The notes beneath the pieces are model-generated. The model was not told the origin of the DNA and made no database searches. It was given only the letters and a program-made list of their open reading frames with translations. The position numbers and the translations under genes were made by a program. A stretch of 64,000 nt of DNA from Thauera chlorobenzoica (lineage in GTDB: Bacteria; Pseudomonadota; Gammaproteobacteria; Burkholderiales; Rhodocyclaceae), in assembly GCF_001922305.1 (NCBI RefSeq), contig NZ_CP018839.1, forward strand, positions 2,480,001 to 2,544,000, in the 5' to 3' direction. Positions 20,211 through 30,549 of the stretch are shown here, in pieces (positions within the stretch are counted from its first letter, which is position 1; every line of letters begins with the position of its first letter).

Positions 20211-20978
20211 TTACATTGCCGGCCGCGGCGGGGGAGCGGGGGCTGCGGCAGCGGCCCCTGGATTACCGAGCAGGCGCTCGATCTGGGGCGCGGGAAGGGC
20301 GCCGGCGACACGGTTGTTGTCGCCGAAGAAGAGGGTGGGGGTGCCGGTGATGCGCAGCCGCCGGCCGAACTCGGCGAGCTGCTCGATCGGCGTCGCGCAA
20401 TCGCCCGGATTGTCTGCCACCACGCCGCGCCGCACCGCGTCCAGCCAGGCCTTGGCGCGGTCCTGCGCACACCAGATCTTGCGCGACTTTTCGGTGGCGC
20501 CGCGGTGCAGCTGCTCGATTGGATACAGGAAGATGTGGATGGTGACGTTGTCGACCTTGTCGAGTTCGTTTTCCAGCTGGCGGCAGTATGGGCAGTCCGG
20601 GTCTTCGAAGATCGCCAGCCGGCGCGTGCCGTCGCCCTTGACGATCTTGATCGCGTGTTCGAGCGGGAGCTGGTCGAAGTCGATCGCGGTGAGCTCGCGC
20701 AGGCGCTCGTTGCTCAGGTTCTGCCGGGTTTGGGCGTCGATCAGGGCGCCCTGGAGCAGGTAGCGGACTTCTTCGTCGGTGTAGAGCAGCACGCCGCTGG
20801 AATAGATTTCGTAGAGGCCGGGGTAGGGGGTCGGAGTCAACCGGTCGATTTTCACATTCGGCAGACGCTCTCCGAGACGCTGGCGGACGGCCGCCTCGTC
20901 GGCATGGGCAGGGTTGGGGAGGGCGAGCGGCATCAGCAGCAGGGCCGCTGCGGCCAGGGGCGGGATGAGCAGTTTCAT
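20211..20978 (-). CDS. dsbC: Periplasmic disulfide isomerase DsbC
   Basis: A 255-residue DsbC/DsbG-family protein that reshuffles wrong disulfides in the periplasm. It has a signal peptide (KLLIPPLAAAALLLMPLALP, cleavage after AHA), an N-terminal dimerisation domain (VRQRLGERLPNVKIDRL) and a thioredoxin fold with the redox pair C129-P-Y-C132. The cis-Pro region is RITGTPTLFF. A Pro/Ala-rich tail follows. ATG at 20978 overlaps the stop of the upstream pseudopilin gene by four bases, so it is the last gene of the secretion operon. That placement suggests it helps fold the secretin, pseudopilins or exported substrates. Confidence 0.88.
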   Translation of the reverse strand: MKLLIPPLAAAALLLMPLALPNPAHADEAAVRQRLGERLPNVKIDRLTPTPYPGLYEIYSSGVLLYTDEEVRYLLQGALIDAQTRQNLSNERLRELTAIDFDQLPLEHAIKIVKGDGTRRLAIFEDPDCPYCRQLENELDKVDNVTIHIFLYPIEQLHRGATEKSRKIWCAQDRAKAWLDAVRRGVVADNPGDCATPIEQLAEFGRRLRITGTPTLFFGDNNRVAGALPAPQIERLLGNPGAAAAAPAPPPRPAM

Positions 20979-21607
20979 GGCAATACTCCTTGATTGGGCC
21001 GCGATGGCGGGAAAGACCCGGGCGCAGCCCGTCCGCCCGGAGCGGGCGGGACGGCGGGGCGAGGCGGGGGCGCCGGGGGCGGGGAATAGACGAACGTCCA
21101 CCCGGAATAGCCGGGTGGGGCGCCGTCTTCGGCAGAATCCTGCGCTGGGGTGTGGATGACCGATCCGGCGCGGCCCGCTTCGGTTGTGCCGGCGTCCGGG
21201 ACCAGCCTCCCCAGCGGCTCGTCGGTAGACAGGCTGTAGATGCCGGCGATGCCGTCGTCGGGGGCCTTGATCAAGCCCCATTCGGGGCGCAGGGTGAGGG
21301 GGTCGCGGTAGATCCGGCGCAGGTAGCGCCGGGTTTCGGGGAAGCGGTCGTCTTCGAGCAGGTCGGTGAGGGTGGGGGGGAATTTCTTCACCGGCCCCGG
21401 CGTGCTTTCGTAGTAGTGGCCGATGGCGCGGCGGAACTCTTCGCCGATGAAGCGCAGTTCGCGCTCGGCCTCGCGCTGGCGCACGGTGCGCCAGATTTCA
21501 CCCGTGCTGGCGAGCAGTGCCCCCATGGCGGCGACCAGCAGGAGCACTCCCAGGTAGGTGAAGCCGGCGGGCGGCCCGAGCGATTGCGGAAGGGATGCGC
21601 GTGCCAT
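20975..21607 (-). CDS. Non-canonical pseudopilin lacking Glu5
   Basis: A 210-residue prepilin-like protein. The class III cleavage signal is present as PAGFTYLG, but position +5 after the cleavage Gly is Gly rather than Glu. Most pilins need Glu5, and its absence marks tip subunits such as GspK. The hydrophobic helix GVLLLVAAMGALLAST follows, then a pilin-like body (RETRRYLRRIYRDPLTLRPEWG) and a Pro/Gly-rich C terminus. Start ATG 21607 lies five bases after the preceding stop; GTG 21616, which overlaps that stop, is an alternative. Its stop overlaps the dsbC start. It probably caps or initiates the pseudopilus. Confidence 0.75.
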   Translation of the reverse strand: MARASLPQSLGPPAGFTYLGVLLLVAAMGALLASTGEIWRTVRQREAERELRFIGEEFRRAIGHYYESTPGPVKKFPPTLTDLLEDDRFPETRRYLRRIYRDPLTLRPEWGLIKAPDDGIAGIYSLSTDEPLGRLVPDAGTTEAGRAGSVIHTPAQDSAEDGAPPGYSGWTFVYSPPPAPPPRPAVPPAPGGRAAPGSFPPSRPNQGVLP

Positions 21608-21612
21608 GGTCG

Positions 21613-21996
21613 TCACCAGTCGCCGTAGGCCTCGCCCTCGAGGCTGTCGCCGGGGGCGCCGCTCCTGACATCGTAGACGCCGCCCAGCGACGGATCTTCG
21701 GGGGGAACGACGACCCAGGTCTCGCGGCTGTCGGTGATGGGGTCGCGCGGCAATGCGCGCAGGTAGCGCTGGCTGACGAGCTCGTCGAGGGTGTCGGGGT
21801 ATTTGCCCTTGTCACCATAGTATTTGTCGATCGCCTCGCGCATGACGTTGAGGTCGGTGCGGAGCACGGCCTCCTTGGAGCGCTCGACGCTGGTGAAATA
21901 GCGCGGCACGGCGAGGGTGAGCAAGGTGGCGATGATCGTCATCACCACCAGCAGTTCGATCAGGGTGAAGCCCGCGCGGGGGCGTGCTCGCATCAT
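21613..21996 (-). CDS. GspG-like minor pseudopilin
   Basis: A 127-residue pseudopilin with a textbook prepilin peptidase site, RAG|FTLIELLVVMTIIATLL, including Glu5. The C-terminal part has the GspG-type IDKYYGDKGKYPDTLDELV and LPRDPITD blocks. It lacks the full calcium-loop sequence seen in the major GspG encoded at 29832-30281. It sits 10 bp after one pseudopilin gene and 5 bp before another. It is exported to the inner membrane and processed by a prepilin peptidase that is not in this window. Confidence 0.82.
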   Translation of the reverse strand: MMRARPRAGFTLIELLVVMTIIATLLTLAVPRYFTSVERSKEAVLRTDLNVMREAIDKYYGDKGKYPDTLDELVSQRYLRALPRDPITDSRETWVVVPPEDPSLGGVYDVRSGAPGDSLEGEAYGDW

Positions 21997-22006
21997 CGCC
22001 GTTGCC

Positions 22007-22519
22007 TCACCATTCCCGGTACGGCACGCCGTTCAGGCCGATGCCGGGCGAGCGCGAATAGACGTCGAAGACGTCTTCGCCTTCCTGCGGATCGTCGGCG
22101 GAGCTGCGGTAGCTGCGCAGCCCCCAGGTCGCGGCCGGCTCGAGCTCGGGGTCGGCGGCCATCGGGTCGCGCGGGATGCGGCGCAGGAAGTAGATCTTGC
22201 GCTTGTCGGGGGTCTTCACGTCCTCGACCCCCTCGGCCAGGGTTTCGAGCGTCGGCGGGTAGCCGGATTGGTCGGGCGCGCGCGGGATGCGCCCATCATC
22301 GACCGCCTGCTTGTAGGCGTCGATGCCTTCCCGGAGCTGGCGCAGCGCGGCCCGCAAGTCCTGCTCCCGGGTACGCTGGACGACCACTTCGCCGACCGGC
22401 ACCGCGACACTGGCGAGCAAGGCGACGATCGCCACCGTGACCACCACCTCGATCAGGGTGAAGCCGGTGTGGGTCGCGCGCGCCGGTGCTGGGCGATGGC
22501 CGGGGGGACGCGGGATCAT
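22007..22519 (-). CDS. Minor pseudopilin
   Basis: A 170-residue prepilin-like protein. The leader ends in HTG|FTLIEVVVTVAIVALLA with Glu5 present. The body contains REGIDAYKQAVDDGRIP, a PPTLETLAEGVED segment and RRIPRDPMA, recalling GspG/GspH folds. Its ATG at 22519 overlaps the secretin stop (ATGA), indicating translational coupling. One of four pseudopilins in this operon; which one plays the GspH, I or J role cannot be fixed from sequence alone. Confidence 0.8.
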   Translation of the reverse strand: MIPRPPGHRPAPARATHTGFTLIEVVVTVAIVALLASVAVPVGEVVVQRTREQDLRAALRQLREGIDAYKQAVDDGRIPRAPDQSGYPPTLETLAEGVEDVKTPDKRKIYFLRRIPRDPMAADPELEPAATWGLRSYRSSADDPQEGEDVFDVYSRSPGIGLNGVPYREW

Positions 22520-24501
22520 CTCGCCAGTCCTTCCTCGCGCATCGGCCCCGCGGGGAACACCGGCGCCTGTGGCGTTGCCGGTGCGGCTTGCGGGGAGGGT
22601 GGAGGCGTCTGTTGTGGCGCCGGCTGGGGTGGAGGTTCGGCACCCGGAATCGGGCCGAGGGGGATGGCATTCGCATCGCGCGAGCCCATCTGCCCGGCCC
22701 CGCTCTCGCTCCCCGACAGGAACTCGATCGAACTGGCTTGCGGGAGTTCCAGGTTGCGCACGATGCGCGGCGTGATCAGGAGGACGATCTCGGTCTTGCT
22801 GTTGGTGGAGTCGTGGCTGGAGAACAACCGTCCGGCGATCGGCAGATCGCCGAGCACGGGGACCTTGTTGGCGCTGCGCCGGTCCTCGTCCTGGATCAGC
22901 CCGGCCAGCACCTGGGTCTCGCCGTCGCGTAGGCGCAGCGTGGTGCCGGCTGCGCGGGTGCCGACCTGGTAGGCGACGTTGCCGGCCGAAGTCGTCACCT
23001 GGCGGACGATGTTGCTGACTTCCAGCCCGACCGTGATCGTCACCTCGTCGTCGATGCTGATGCTGGGTTCGACGTCGAGCTTGACGCCGACATCGAGGTA
23101 GGTGATCGACTGCGAGACGAAGCCGGTCGAGGTCGCGGTGCTGGTGAACACCGGCAGCTTGTCGCCGATGTGGATCTTCGCCTTTTCCCGGTTCTTGACC
23201 CGGATCCGCGGGTTGGCAAGGACGTTGGCATCGGCGTCCTGAGCCTTGATGTTGAGCACCAGCGCCGGGTTGGCGATGAAGGTGGTGAGGCCGAGCGGGT
23301 CCCGGCGCAGGTCGATGACGCCGCTGGCGACGGTGGCGCCCACCCCCGGGGTGACGATCGGGGTGATCGCCCCGGTGGTCGGGTTGACCACGGTGCCGGT
23401 CTGGGTGCTGGCGCCCTGGGTCAGCTGGCCATAGCCGATCTGGGTCGGCCACTGCAGGCCGAACGACTCGAGCCGGCTGCGCGATATTTCGAGCACTTCC
23501 ACTTCGAGTAGGGCTTCCGGTTCGGCGACGTCCTGCGCGGTGATGAGTTTTTCGGCCAGGCGGACGACTTCCGGGGTGTCGCGGATCACCACCATGTTGA
23601 TCCGGTCGTCGACGAACACGTCGCGCATCTTGAGCATTGCGCGCAGCATCGTCGCCGTCTGCTTGACGTCGGCGTTGGCCAGATAGAAGCTGCGCACCAC
23701 CAGTTCCTTGTAGTCCTTCTGCTTGGCCGGCGTGCTCGGATAGACCAGCAAGGTGTTGTCGCTGATCACCTTGCGGTCGAGCTGGTTGGTGATGAGCAGC
23801 AGATCGACGGCGTCCTCGATGCGGGAGTCGCGCACGAACAGGGTCGTCTTGAGGTCGGGCCGGACGTCCTTGTCGAACACGAAGTTGATTCCGGCCGAGC
23901 GCGAGATCACCTCGAACACCGCTCTCAGGTTGGCGTCGCGGAACTCGAGCGTGATCGGCTGGGCCAGCAGCGCCCGCAGCCGTGGGCCGCCGTCGAGGGC
24001 GTCGCGCGACTGCTCCTCGTCGACGCGGCGCATCAGCTGGCGCGCTTCGCGGTGGCGGGGCTGCTCGGCCAGCACCCGGCGCAGCAGGGGAGATGCCTTG
24101 GTCGACTCGCCGCTCTCGATCAGGGCCCGGGCATCGGCGACCAGTGCGGCATGGCGCCGGTTCGCCTCCAGGCTCGCCAGTGCGGCGACGGTCTGGCGGT
24201 TTTCCGGGTCGATGCGCTGCGCCCGCAGATAGAGGGTTTCAGCCTCGTCGAAGCGGGCGTTGATGCGTGCGGTTTCGGCGCTCGCCAGAAGCTGGTTGAC
24301 GGTACGTTCGCGCTGATTGATGTAATAGGAGCGGAACTCGGCATTGCCGGGCGAGGCCCGGGCGGCGCGATCGAGCTGCTCCAGGCCTTCCTCGATCCGG
24401 CCTTCGGCGAGCAGTTGCTTGCCGTCGATGAAGGCCTGGTTGGTGGCGCAGCCGGCCAGCAGCAGCTCGCTGAGCAAGATCAGGGTAAGTGCGCGTTTCA
24501 A
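22516..24501 (-). CDS. Outer-membrane secretin, GspD/PilQ/MshL type
   Basis: A 661-residue secretin lipoprotein. The signal peptide ends in a lipobox (LLLAGC, lipidated Cys18). Residues 20-160 look like TPR repeats (DRAARASPGNAEFR, YLRAQRIDPENRQTVAALAS). An STN/N0 domain follows (ITLEFRDANLRAVFEVISRSA), then N-domains (VDDRINMVVIRDTPEVV) and the secretin core (RDGETQVLAGLIQDE, PVLGDLPIAGRLF, EIVLLITPRIV). The C terminus is Pro/Gln-rich. Combining a lipobox and TPR region in the secretin itself may replace a separate pilotin. It forms the outer-membrane gate; its start overlaps the GspC/PilP-like gene. Confidence 0.9.
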   Translation of the reverse strand: MKRALTLILLSELLLAGCATNQAFIDGKQLLAEGRIEEGLEQLDRAARASPGNAEFRSYYINQRERTVNQLLASAETARINARFDEAETLYLRAQRIDPENRQTVAALASLEANRRHAALVADARALIESGESTKASPLLRRVLAEQPRHREARQLMRRVDEEQSRDALDGGPRLRALLAQPITLEFRDANLRAVFEVISRSAGINFVFDKDVRPDLKTTLFVRDSRIEDAVDLLLITNQLDRKVISDNTLLVYPSTPAKQKDYKELVVRSFYLANADVKQTATMLRAMLKMRDVFVDDRINMVVIRDTPEVVRLAEKLITAQDVAEPEALLEVEVLEISRSRLESFGLQWPTQIGYGQLTQGASTQTGTVVNPTTGAITPIVTPGVGATVASGVIDLRRDPLGLTTFIANPALVLNIKAQDADANVLANPRIRVKNREKAKIHIGDKLPVFTSTATSTGFVSQSITYLDVGVKLDVEPSISIDDEVTITVGLEVSNIVRQVTTSAGNVAYQVGTRAAGTTLRLRDGETQVLAGLIQDEDRRSANKVPVLGDLPIAGRLFSSHDSTNSKTEIVLLITPRIVRNLELPQASSIEFLSGSESGAGQMGSRDANAIPLGPIPGAEPPPQPAPQQTPPPSPQAAPATPQAPVFPAGPMREEGLAR

Positions 24502-24998
24502 TTGGCCCTCCCGATTTCCAGAGTTTGTTTTTCGTTCAAGGGCAGATAGGTGAGGCTCAGGGTTGGCGGTGCGATCCGGTCGATGCGGTAGGTGCCGTTG
24601 ATGAGATCGCCTTTGCGTACGGCGAAGTTGCGCTCGGGTGTGCTGACGAACACCACCACCTCGCCGTCGATGATGAGCTTGCCCAGATAGGTGAACGGCA
24701 GCGGCGGGGCGCTCGGTGGCAGGGCGGGCGCCGGCGCCGGTGCCACCCGCCAGCTCCGGGGCGCGAACAGGTCGGTGATCGTGCCTTCGCCGGCGGTGCG
24801 TGGCGCCGGAACGGTGAGGGCCGCGCTGTCCGCTGCCCGCGCGCCCTTGCCGGCGGCGGGCGGGCGCGGCTGGCGCTGGCTTGCCGGCACCGCGGCGACG
24901 TCTTCGCCGGTCTCCCAGCGGGACACCCAGACGGTCGCCGCCAGGGTCGCCAGCAGCGCGATGCCCAGAACCAGGCGGCGGTGGGGGGCGGGCATCAT
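24498..24998 (-). CDS. GspC/PilP-like inner-membrane linker protein
   Basis: A 166-residue protein with one N-terminal membrane segment (LVLGIALLATLAATVWVS), a Pro/Ala linker and a small beta domain (PFTYLGKLIIDGEVVVFVST, FAVRKGDLINGTYRIDRI). This is the layout of GspC HR or PilP domains, which connect the inner-membrane platform to the secretin N0 domain. The gene lies directly upstream of the secretin with an ATGA overlap on both sides, supporting this role. There is no PDZ domain, so it resembles PilP more than classical GspC. Confidence 0.7.
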   Translation of the reverse strand: MMPAPHRRLVLGIALLATLAATVWVSRWETGEDVAAVPASQRQPRPPAAGKGARAADSAALTVPAPRTAGEGTITDLFAPRSWRVAPAPAPALPPSAPPLPFTYLGKLIIDGEVVVFVSTPERNFAVRKGDLINGTYRIDRIAPPTLSLTYLPLNEKQTLEIGRAN

Positions 24999-25546
24999 TC
25001 GAGTCTCACGTAAAAGACGAACTGCAGTGCGGCGTCGACCTTGTCCTTGTCGATTCCGTCGCGCTTGAAGTGCAGATCGCGCAGGGCCAGGGTCGGCAAT
25101 TCGGCCAGCACCCGCTCGAGGAAGCGGCGCAGTTGCGGATAGCGCCCCGAGGCCGGCACGGTGATCTCGTAGCGGGCCAGGCGGCCGCTGGGTTCGGGGA
25201 CGAACTTGTACTGCGCCTGCTCCAGCGCCAGCGCCTGCTCGCCGGCGAGCGCGTAGATCCGCTCCAGGCTGTCGGGCAGGGCGTCCTGAGGCGGAAACGC
25301 CTGATGGAACAGCGCCAGCTGGTGCTCGGGCGTACCTTCTCCGTCCGGCGTCGGCCCTTGCCGCTCGGCGCTGAGCGTGGCCTGGTGCCGGGCCAGCCGT
25401 TGCTGCAGGTCCGCCTCGCGCTGGCAGCCCGGCAGCAGGGTGAATGTCGTCAGCCCGGCCGCGTAGATCGCCAGCAGCAGGCCGAATCGGCCGGGGCTGC
25501 TCAGGCGCTGGAGGCTGCGCCCCGGATGTGGCCACGACTGTTTCAT
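24995..25546 (-). CDS. PilO/GspM-like platform protein
   Basis: A 183-residue bitopic protein: cytosolic N terminus, one membrane helix (FGLLLAIYAAGLTTFTLL), a coiled-coil-like stretch (READLQQRLARHQATLSAER) and a periplasmic ferredoxin-like fold (YEITVPASGRYPQLRRFLER, LRDLHFKRDGIDKDKVDAAL). This is the PilO/GspM architecture. Both ends overlap neighbours by four bases. The block upstream (PilM-like, PilN-like) and downstream (PilP-like) matches the pilMNOP gene order. Confidence 0.72.
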   Translation of the reverse strand: MKQSWPHPGRSLQRLSSPGRFGLLLAIYAAGLTTFTLLPGCQREADLQQRLARHQATLSAERQGPTPDGEGTPEHQLALFHQAFPPQDALPDSLERIYALAGEQALALEQAQYKFVPEPSGRLARYEITVPASGRYPQLRRFLERVLAELPTLALRDLHFKRDGIDKDKVDAALQFVFYVRLE

Positions 25547-26067
25547 CGCGACTGCTCCCAGGTTGCGGACAGGGAGAAGCGGATCGGGCGCTCGGCGAGC
25601 TGTTGCTGCACGCGGTGTTCGATCAGCACCGCGTCGCGCAGCACGGCGCCTTGCCCGAGGCGCTGCAGGTAGGCGAGCATTGCCTCGCGCCGGCGCGCCT
25701 CGGCGCTGATCCGGACCTGCCCCCGTTCGGCGTCGGGGGCGATGGCGAGCACGGCGATGTCGGTGCTGCCGGCGGCCTCGATGGCTTCGAACAGCTCGCC
25801 CCAGCGGCGCTGGAGCTGGGCGTCGATCGTCCGCGCTTCGCGCAGGGTGCGCACCAGCGTCGGGTCGGTGCTGCGGCCGGCGCCCCGCTGGGCCACCGGC
25901 TGGCTGCGTTCGAGCTGGGCGAGCTGGTCCTCCAGCGCGCTGATCGAGCGGGCCTGCTGCCATGCCCAGACGCTCACTCCGGCTGCGGCCAGGCAACCGA
26001 GCGCAAGCAGCACCCGTCCGGGGCGGTCGGGGCGCTGCCGCTGGTAATCGAGTTCGATCCGCCGCAT
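25543..26067 (-). CDS. PilN/GspL-C-like platform protein
   Basis: A 174-residue bitopic protein with a short basic cytosolic tail (MRRIELDYQRQRPDRPGR), a membrane helix (VLLALGCLAAAGVSVWAW), a coiled coil (SISALEDQLAQLERSQ) and a periplasmic domain with GELFEAIEAAGSTDIAVLAI and EARRREAMLAYLQRLG. PilN has this order, and the position between the PilM-like and PilO-like genes agrees. It is expected to bind PilM through its N-terminal tail; the usual INLLP motif of PilN is not evident (IELDYQRQ here). Confidence 0.7.
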   Translation of the reverse strand: MRRIELDYQRQRPDRPGRVLLALGCLAAAGVSVWAWQQARSISALEDQLAQLERSQPVAQRGAGRSTDPTLVRTLREARTIDAQLQRRWGELFEAIEAAGSTDIAVLAIAPDAERGQVRISAEARRREAMLAYLQRLGQGAVLRDAVLIEHRVQQQLAERPIRFSLSATWEQSR

Positions 26068-26077
26068 CGTCCGCTCC

Positions 26078-26858
26078 TCAGTACGTCGCGGTCCGGGCTG
26101 CGCCCAGCGGGTGCAGCGACCAGCCCGGCGCCGGTTCGGCGGCGACTTCGCACGCAATGGTCTGGTGCAGATAGACCCTGCCCGGCGCGCTGTCGGCTCC
26201 ACCCAGCAACCTGCCGCGTTCGAGCACCGCCGGCAGCTCGGCCAGCCAGTCGTCGCCGACGCGCTGGCTGTAGAGGGCGTGGGGTGCGTCGGCATGGACC
26301 CGGACCAGGCAGAGGCGTCCGCTTTCCTGGTCGAGAAACCAGTAGTCGTCCTTGTCGGGCAGCGCCTCGCGGTGGGCGTTGAATGTTGCCATCAGCTGCG
26401 GCTGGATCGAGGCGAGGGGGATGGCCGCACTGCCGAACACCGCGCGCAGCGCCTCGAGCAAGGCGCTATCGATGGCGCTGGCAAGGCACGGTGCCGGCAG
26501 GGGGGCGGTGTTCCAGCGCAAACTCCAGCCGTCGGCGGCGCTGCCGTAGGCCTGGGCAAAGGCGTGGCGGACCATCGCCAGCTGCTCTTCGGCGGTGACC
26601 AGCTGCTCGTCCCAGGGAATGGTCAGGTAGTGGACGAAGTGATTGGACAGCACGACGGTGGCCCGGGCCCCGTCCCAGCTCCGGTCGGCCAGCGCTGTGC
26701 CCAGCGTGGCGAGCACCGGCGTCCATTGCGGATCGCCCGTCCCCGTGCCGTCGGCCGGACAGCTCAGGCTTGCCTCGGCCAGCTGTCGCCCGCCGCGCCA
26801 GCGCGGCTTCAGGCGGCGCAGGCGCAGCGCGTGCGGCGCCAGTTCGGCGAGCAGGTGG

Positions 26859-26878
<20 letters not shown>
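26078..26878 (-). CDS. PilM/GspL-N-like cytosolic actin-fold protein
   Basis: A 266-residue soluble protein, read here as the cytosolic PilM/MshI/GspL-N component from its position between gspE and the PilN-like gene. Segments such as ATVVLSNHFVHYLTIPWDEQ and WFLDQESGRLCLVRVHAD fit an ASKHA-type fold, but the ATP-binding motifs are degenerate. GTG at 26878 follows AGGAGATCAACC at good spacing and is preferred over ATG 26905; it gives a 20-bp overlap with the end of gspE. Call rests as much on gene order as on sequence. Confidence 0.6.
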
Positions 26879-28591
<1,713 letters not shown>

Positions 28592-28595
<4 letters not shown>

Positions 28596-29806
28596 TTGAT
28601 GCTCCCGGCCAGCTCGAAGATCGGCAGGTACATGAGGATCACGATGGCGCCGATCACGAGGCCGATGAAGGCCATCAGCAGCGGCTCGAACAGGCGGGTG
28701 AACCATTCCACCCAGCGCGCCATCTCGTCTTCGTAGAAGGTGGCGATGCGCTCCATCATCGCGCCCATGCGTCCGGTGTTTTCGCCGACGCGCAGCATGC
28801 GCACCGCCACTGAAGTGGTGAGTCCGTGCCGCTCCATCGCCTGCGAGGTCGATTCGCCCTCGCGGATGTCGCGCACAGCCAGGCGAAGCTGTTCGCGCAG
28901 GGTGGGCTGGAGCAGTCCGGAAACCATGTCGAGCGCGTTCACGATCGGAATGCCGCCGCTTTGCAACATGCCCAGGGTGCGGTAGAAGCGGGCCAACTGG
29001 TAAATGCGCATCCGTTCGCCGATCGCCGGCAGGCGCCACAGCCGGGTGCCGATCGATTGCCATACGCCGGGCCGGGTGGCGCCCCAGCCCAGGGCCGCGA
29101 CCAGCCCCGCGGCGGTGGTGGCAACGATCGCCGCGTTGGCCTGCAGGAACTGGCCCCAGGCCAGCAGCAGGCTGGAAAAGAACGGCAGATCGTCGCCCAG
29201 CCCTTCGTATACGGCGGAAAAGCGCGGCACGACGTAGCCGAGCAGGAAAATCGTCACCAGCCCGCCGACGGCGATCAGCAACACCGGGTAGATCGAGGCG
29301 CTGACGATCTTCTTGCGCACCTGCTCCATTTGCGCCTGATAGGCGAGGTAGCGGCCGAGGGCCTTGTCCAGATCGCCGGTGCGCTCACTGGCGCGGACCG
29401 TCGCCACGTAGAGCGGGGGGAAGACCGCCGGCTGGCATTGCAGGGCTCCCGACAGCGTCTGGCCCTCGAAGAGGGCCTGGATGATGCGTTCGAGGATTTT
29501 CTGCGAATCCGGTCGCTGCTCCTTTTCGGCCAGCGTCTGCATGGCTTCGACCAGCGGCAGGCCGGCCTCGAGCAGGGCCAGCAGTTCGTGGGTGAACAGC
29601 AGCAGCTGAAAGCGCATTCCGCCGAGGGTGAACAGCCCGCGAAGCCCGCCGCTGTGCAGCAGGCTGGACAGGCGCGGATGAACGGTAAGGACCGTGTAGC
29701 CGAGGGCGCGCGCCTGCCCGGTGGCGTCGGCTTCGTTCGCTGCCTCCAGGTTCAGGGTTGCGATGCCGCCTGCGCCTTTCTGTATGGCCTTGATGTCGAA
29801 GCGCAT
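28592..29806 (-). CDS. gspF: Inner-membrane platform protein GspF/PilC
   Basis: A 404-residue polytopic protein with the two repeated GspF domains. The first (FTHELLALLEAGLPLVEAMQ) and second (FYRTLGMLQSGGIPIVNALD) are each followed by the conserved VGENTG or ASERTG turn. Membrane helices are near 170-190, 215-235 and 375-395. The N-terminal ubiquitin-like segment (IATLNLEAANEADATGQARA) is complete. It is the rotating platform on which the pseudopilus is built. Distance to gspG is 25 bp. Confidence 0.92.
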
Positions 29807-29831
29807 CCCCCCTCCCGTCCGGGTGGCTGTC

Positions 29832-30281
29832 TTACCAGTTGGTCACGTCAGCGTTCTCGCCGCTCCCGCCGGGCTGCCCGTCCTTGCCGTAGCTGAATAG
29901 ATCGAAGTCGCTGTATTCGCCAGGCTGCCGGTAGATATATGGATTTCCCCATGGATCGAGGGGAACCTCCTTGCGCAGGTAGGGGCCGCCCCACTTCGGT
30001 TCGTCCTGGGGTCTGGCATTGAGGGCTGCGAGCCCCTGCTCGCTGCTCGGGTAATGGCCGGTGTCGAGGCGATACTGATCGAGCGCCTGCTCCAGTGCGA
30101 CGATCTGGGTCTGCGCTGCCTTCGTCTCGGATTTGCCGACCTGGGCGAAATAGCGCGGGGCGACATAGCCGGCGAGCAGGCCGAGAATGACCATCACCAC
30201 CAGCAGTTCGAGCAGTGTGAACCCCCCATTTCCGGGGCGCGGGAAGCGCTGGGCAAGGATTCGATGGTGCCGGCTGCACAT
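29832..30281 (-). CDS. gspG: Major pseudopilin GspG
   Basis: A 149-residue major pseudopilin and first gene of the operon. The leader ends in NGG|FTLLELLVVMVILGLLAG. The body shows the classic GspG sequence: LDQYRLDTGHYPSSEQGL, then WGGPYLRKEVPLDPWGNPY with the calcium-binding loop, and DFDLFSYGKDGQPGG near the end. ATG at 30281 is preceded by GGAAGAC; the frame runs further upstream but without pilin features. It polymerises into the pseudopilus. Confidence 0.93.
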   Translation of the reverse strand: MCSRHHRILAQRFPRPGNGGFTLLELLVVMVILGLLAGYVAPRYFAQVGKSETKAAQTQIVALEQALDQYRLDTGHYPSSEQGLAALNARPQDEPKWGGPYLRKEVPLDPWGNPYIYRQPGEYSDFDLFSYGKDGQPGGSGENADVTNW

Positions 30282-30420
30282 TTTGTCTTCCAGCCTTGCG
30301 GTCAAGATCGCATGTGAAATGAACGGCGGGAGGCAGGCTTTCGGGCTTGCAGGAAGACACCCGGTCCCTCTCCGGGCGATGGCTCCGGCATGGCCGCTGG
30401 CCATCGATCGAGCGCAGCCC

Positions 30421-30466
30421 ACTACTCATTTAGTAGTTCAATATGCATCGGGCTGCAAACCCGATG
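30421..30466. promoter_or_regulatory. Two small inverted repeats upstream of the secretion operon
   Basis: ACTACT (30421-30426) with AGTAGT (30432-30437), and CATCGGG (30446-30452) with CCCGATG (30460-30466). They lie in the 268-bp gap between the CitE-like gene and gspG, both leftward. They could end the upstream transcript or be regulator sites for the gspG promoter; the sequence does not decide. Confidence 0.4.
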
Positions 30467-30549
30467 TGCAAGCGGTGCGGGCCGTGGAAATGCGGATTTC
30501 ATTGATGCGGGCGCCGGCCATGGTGTGGACGGTGGCCGGGGTGGCGTTT

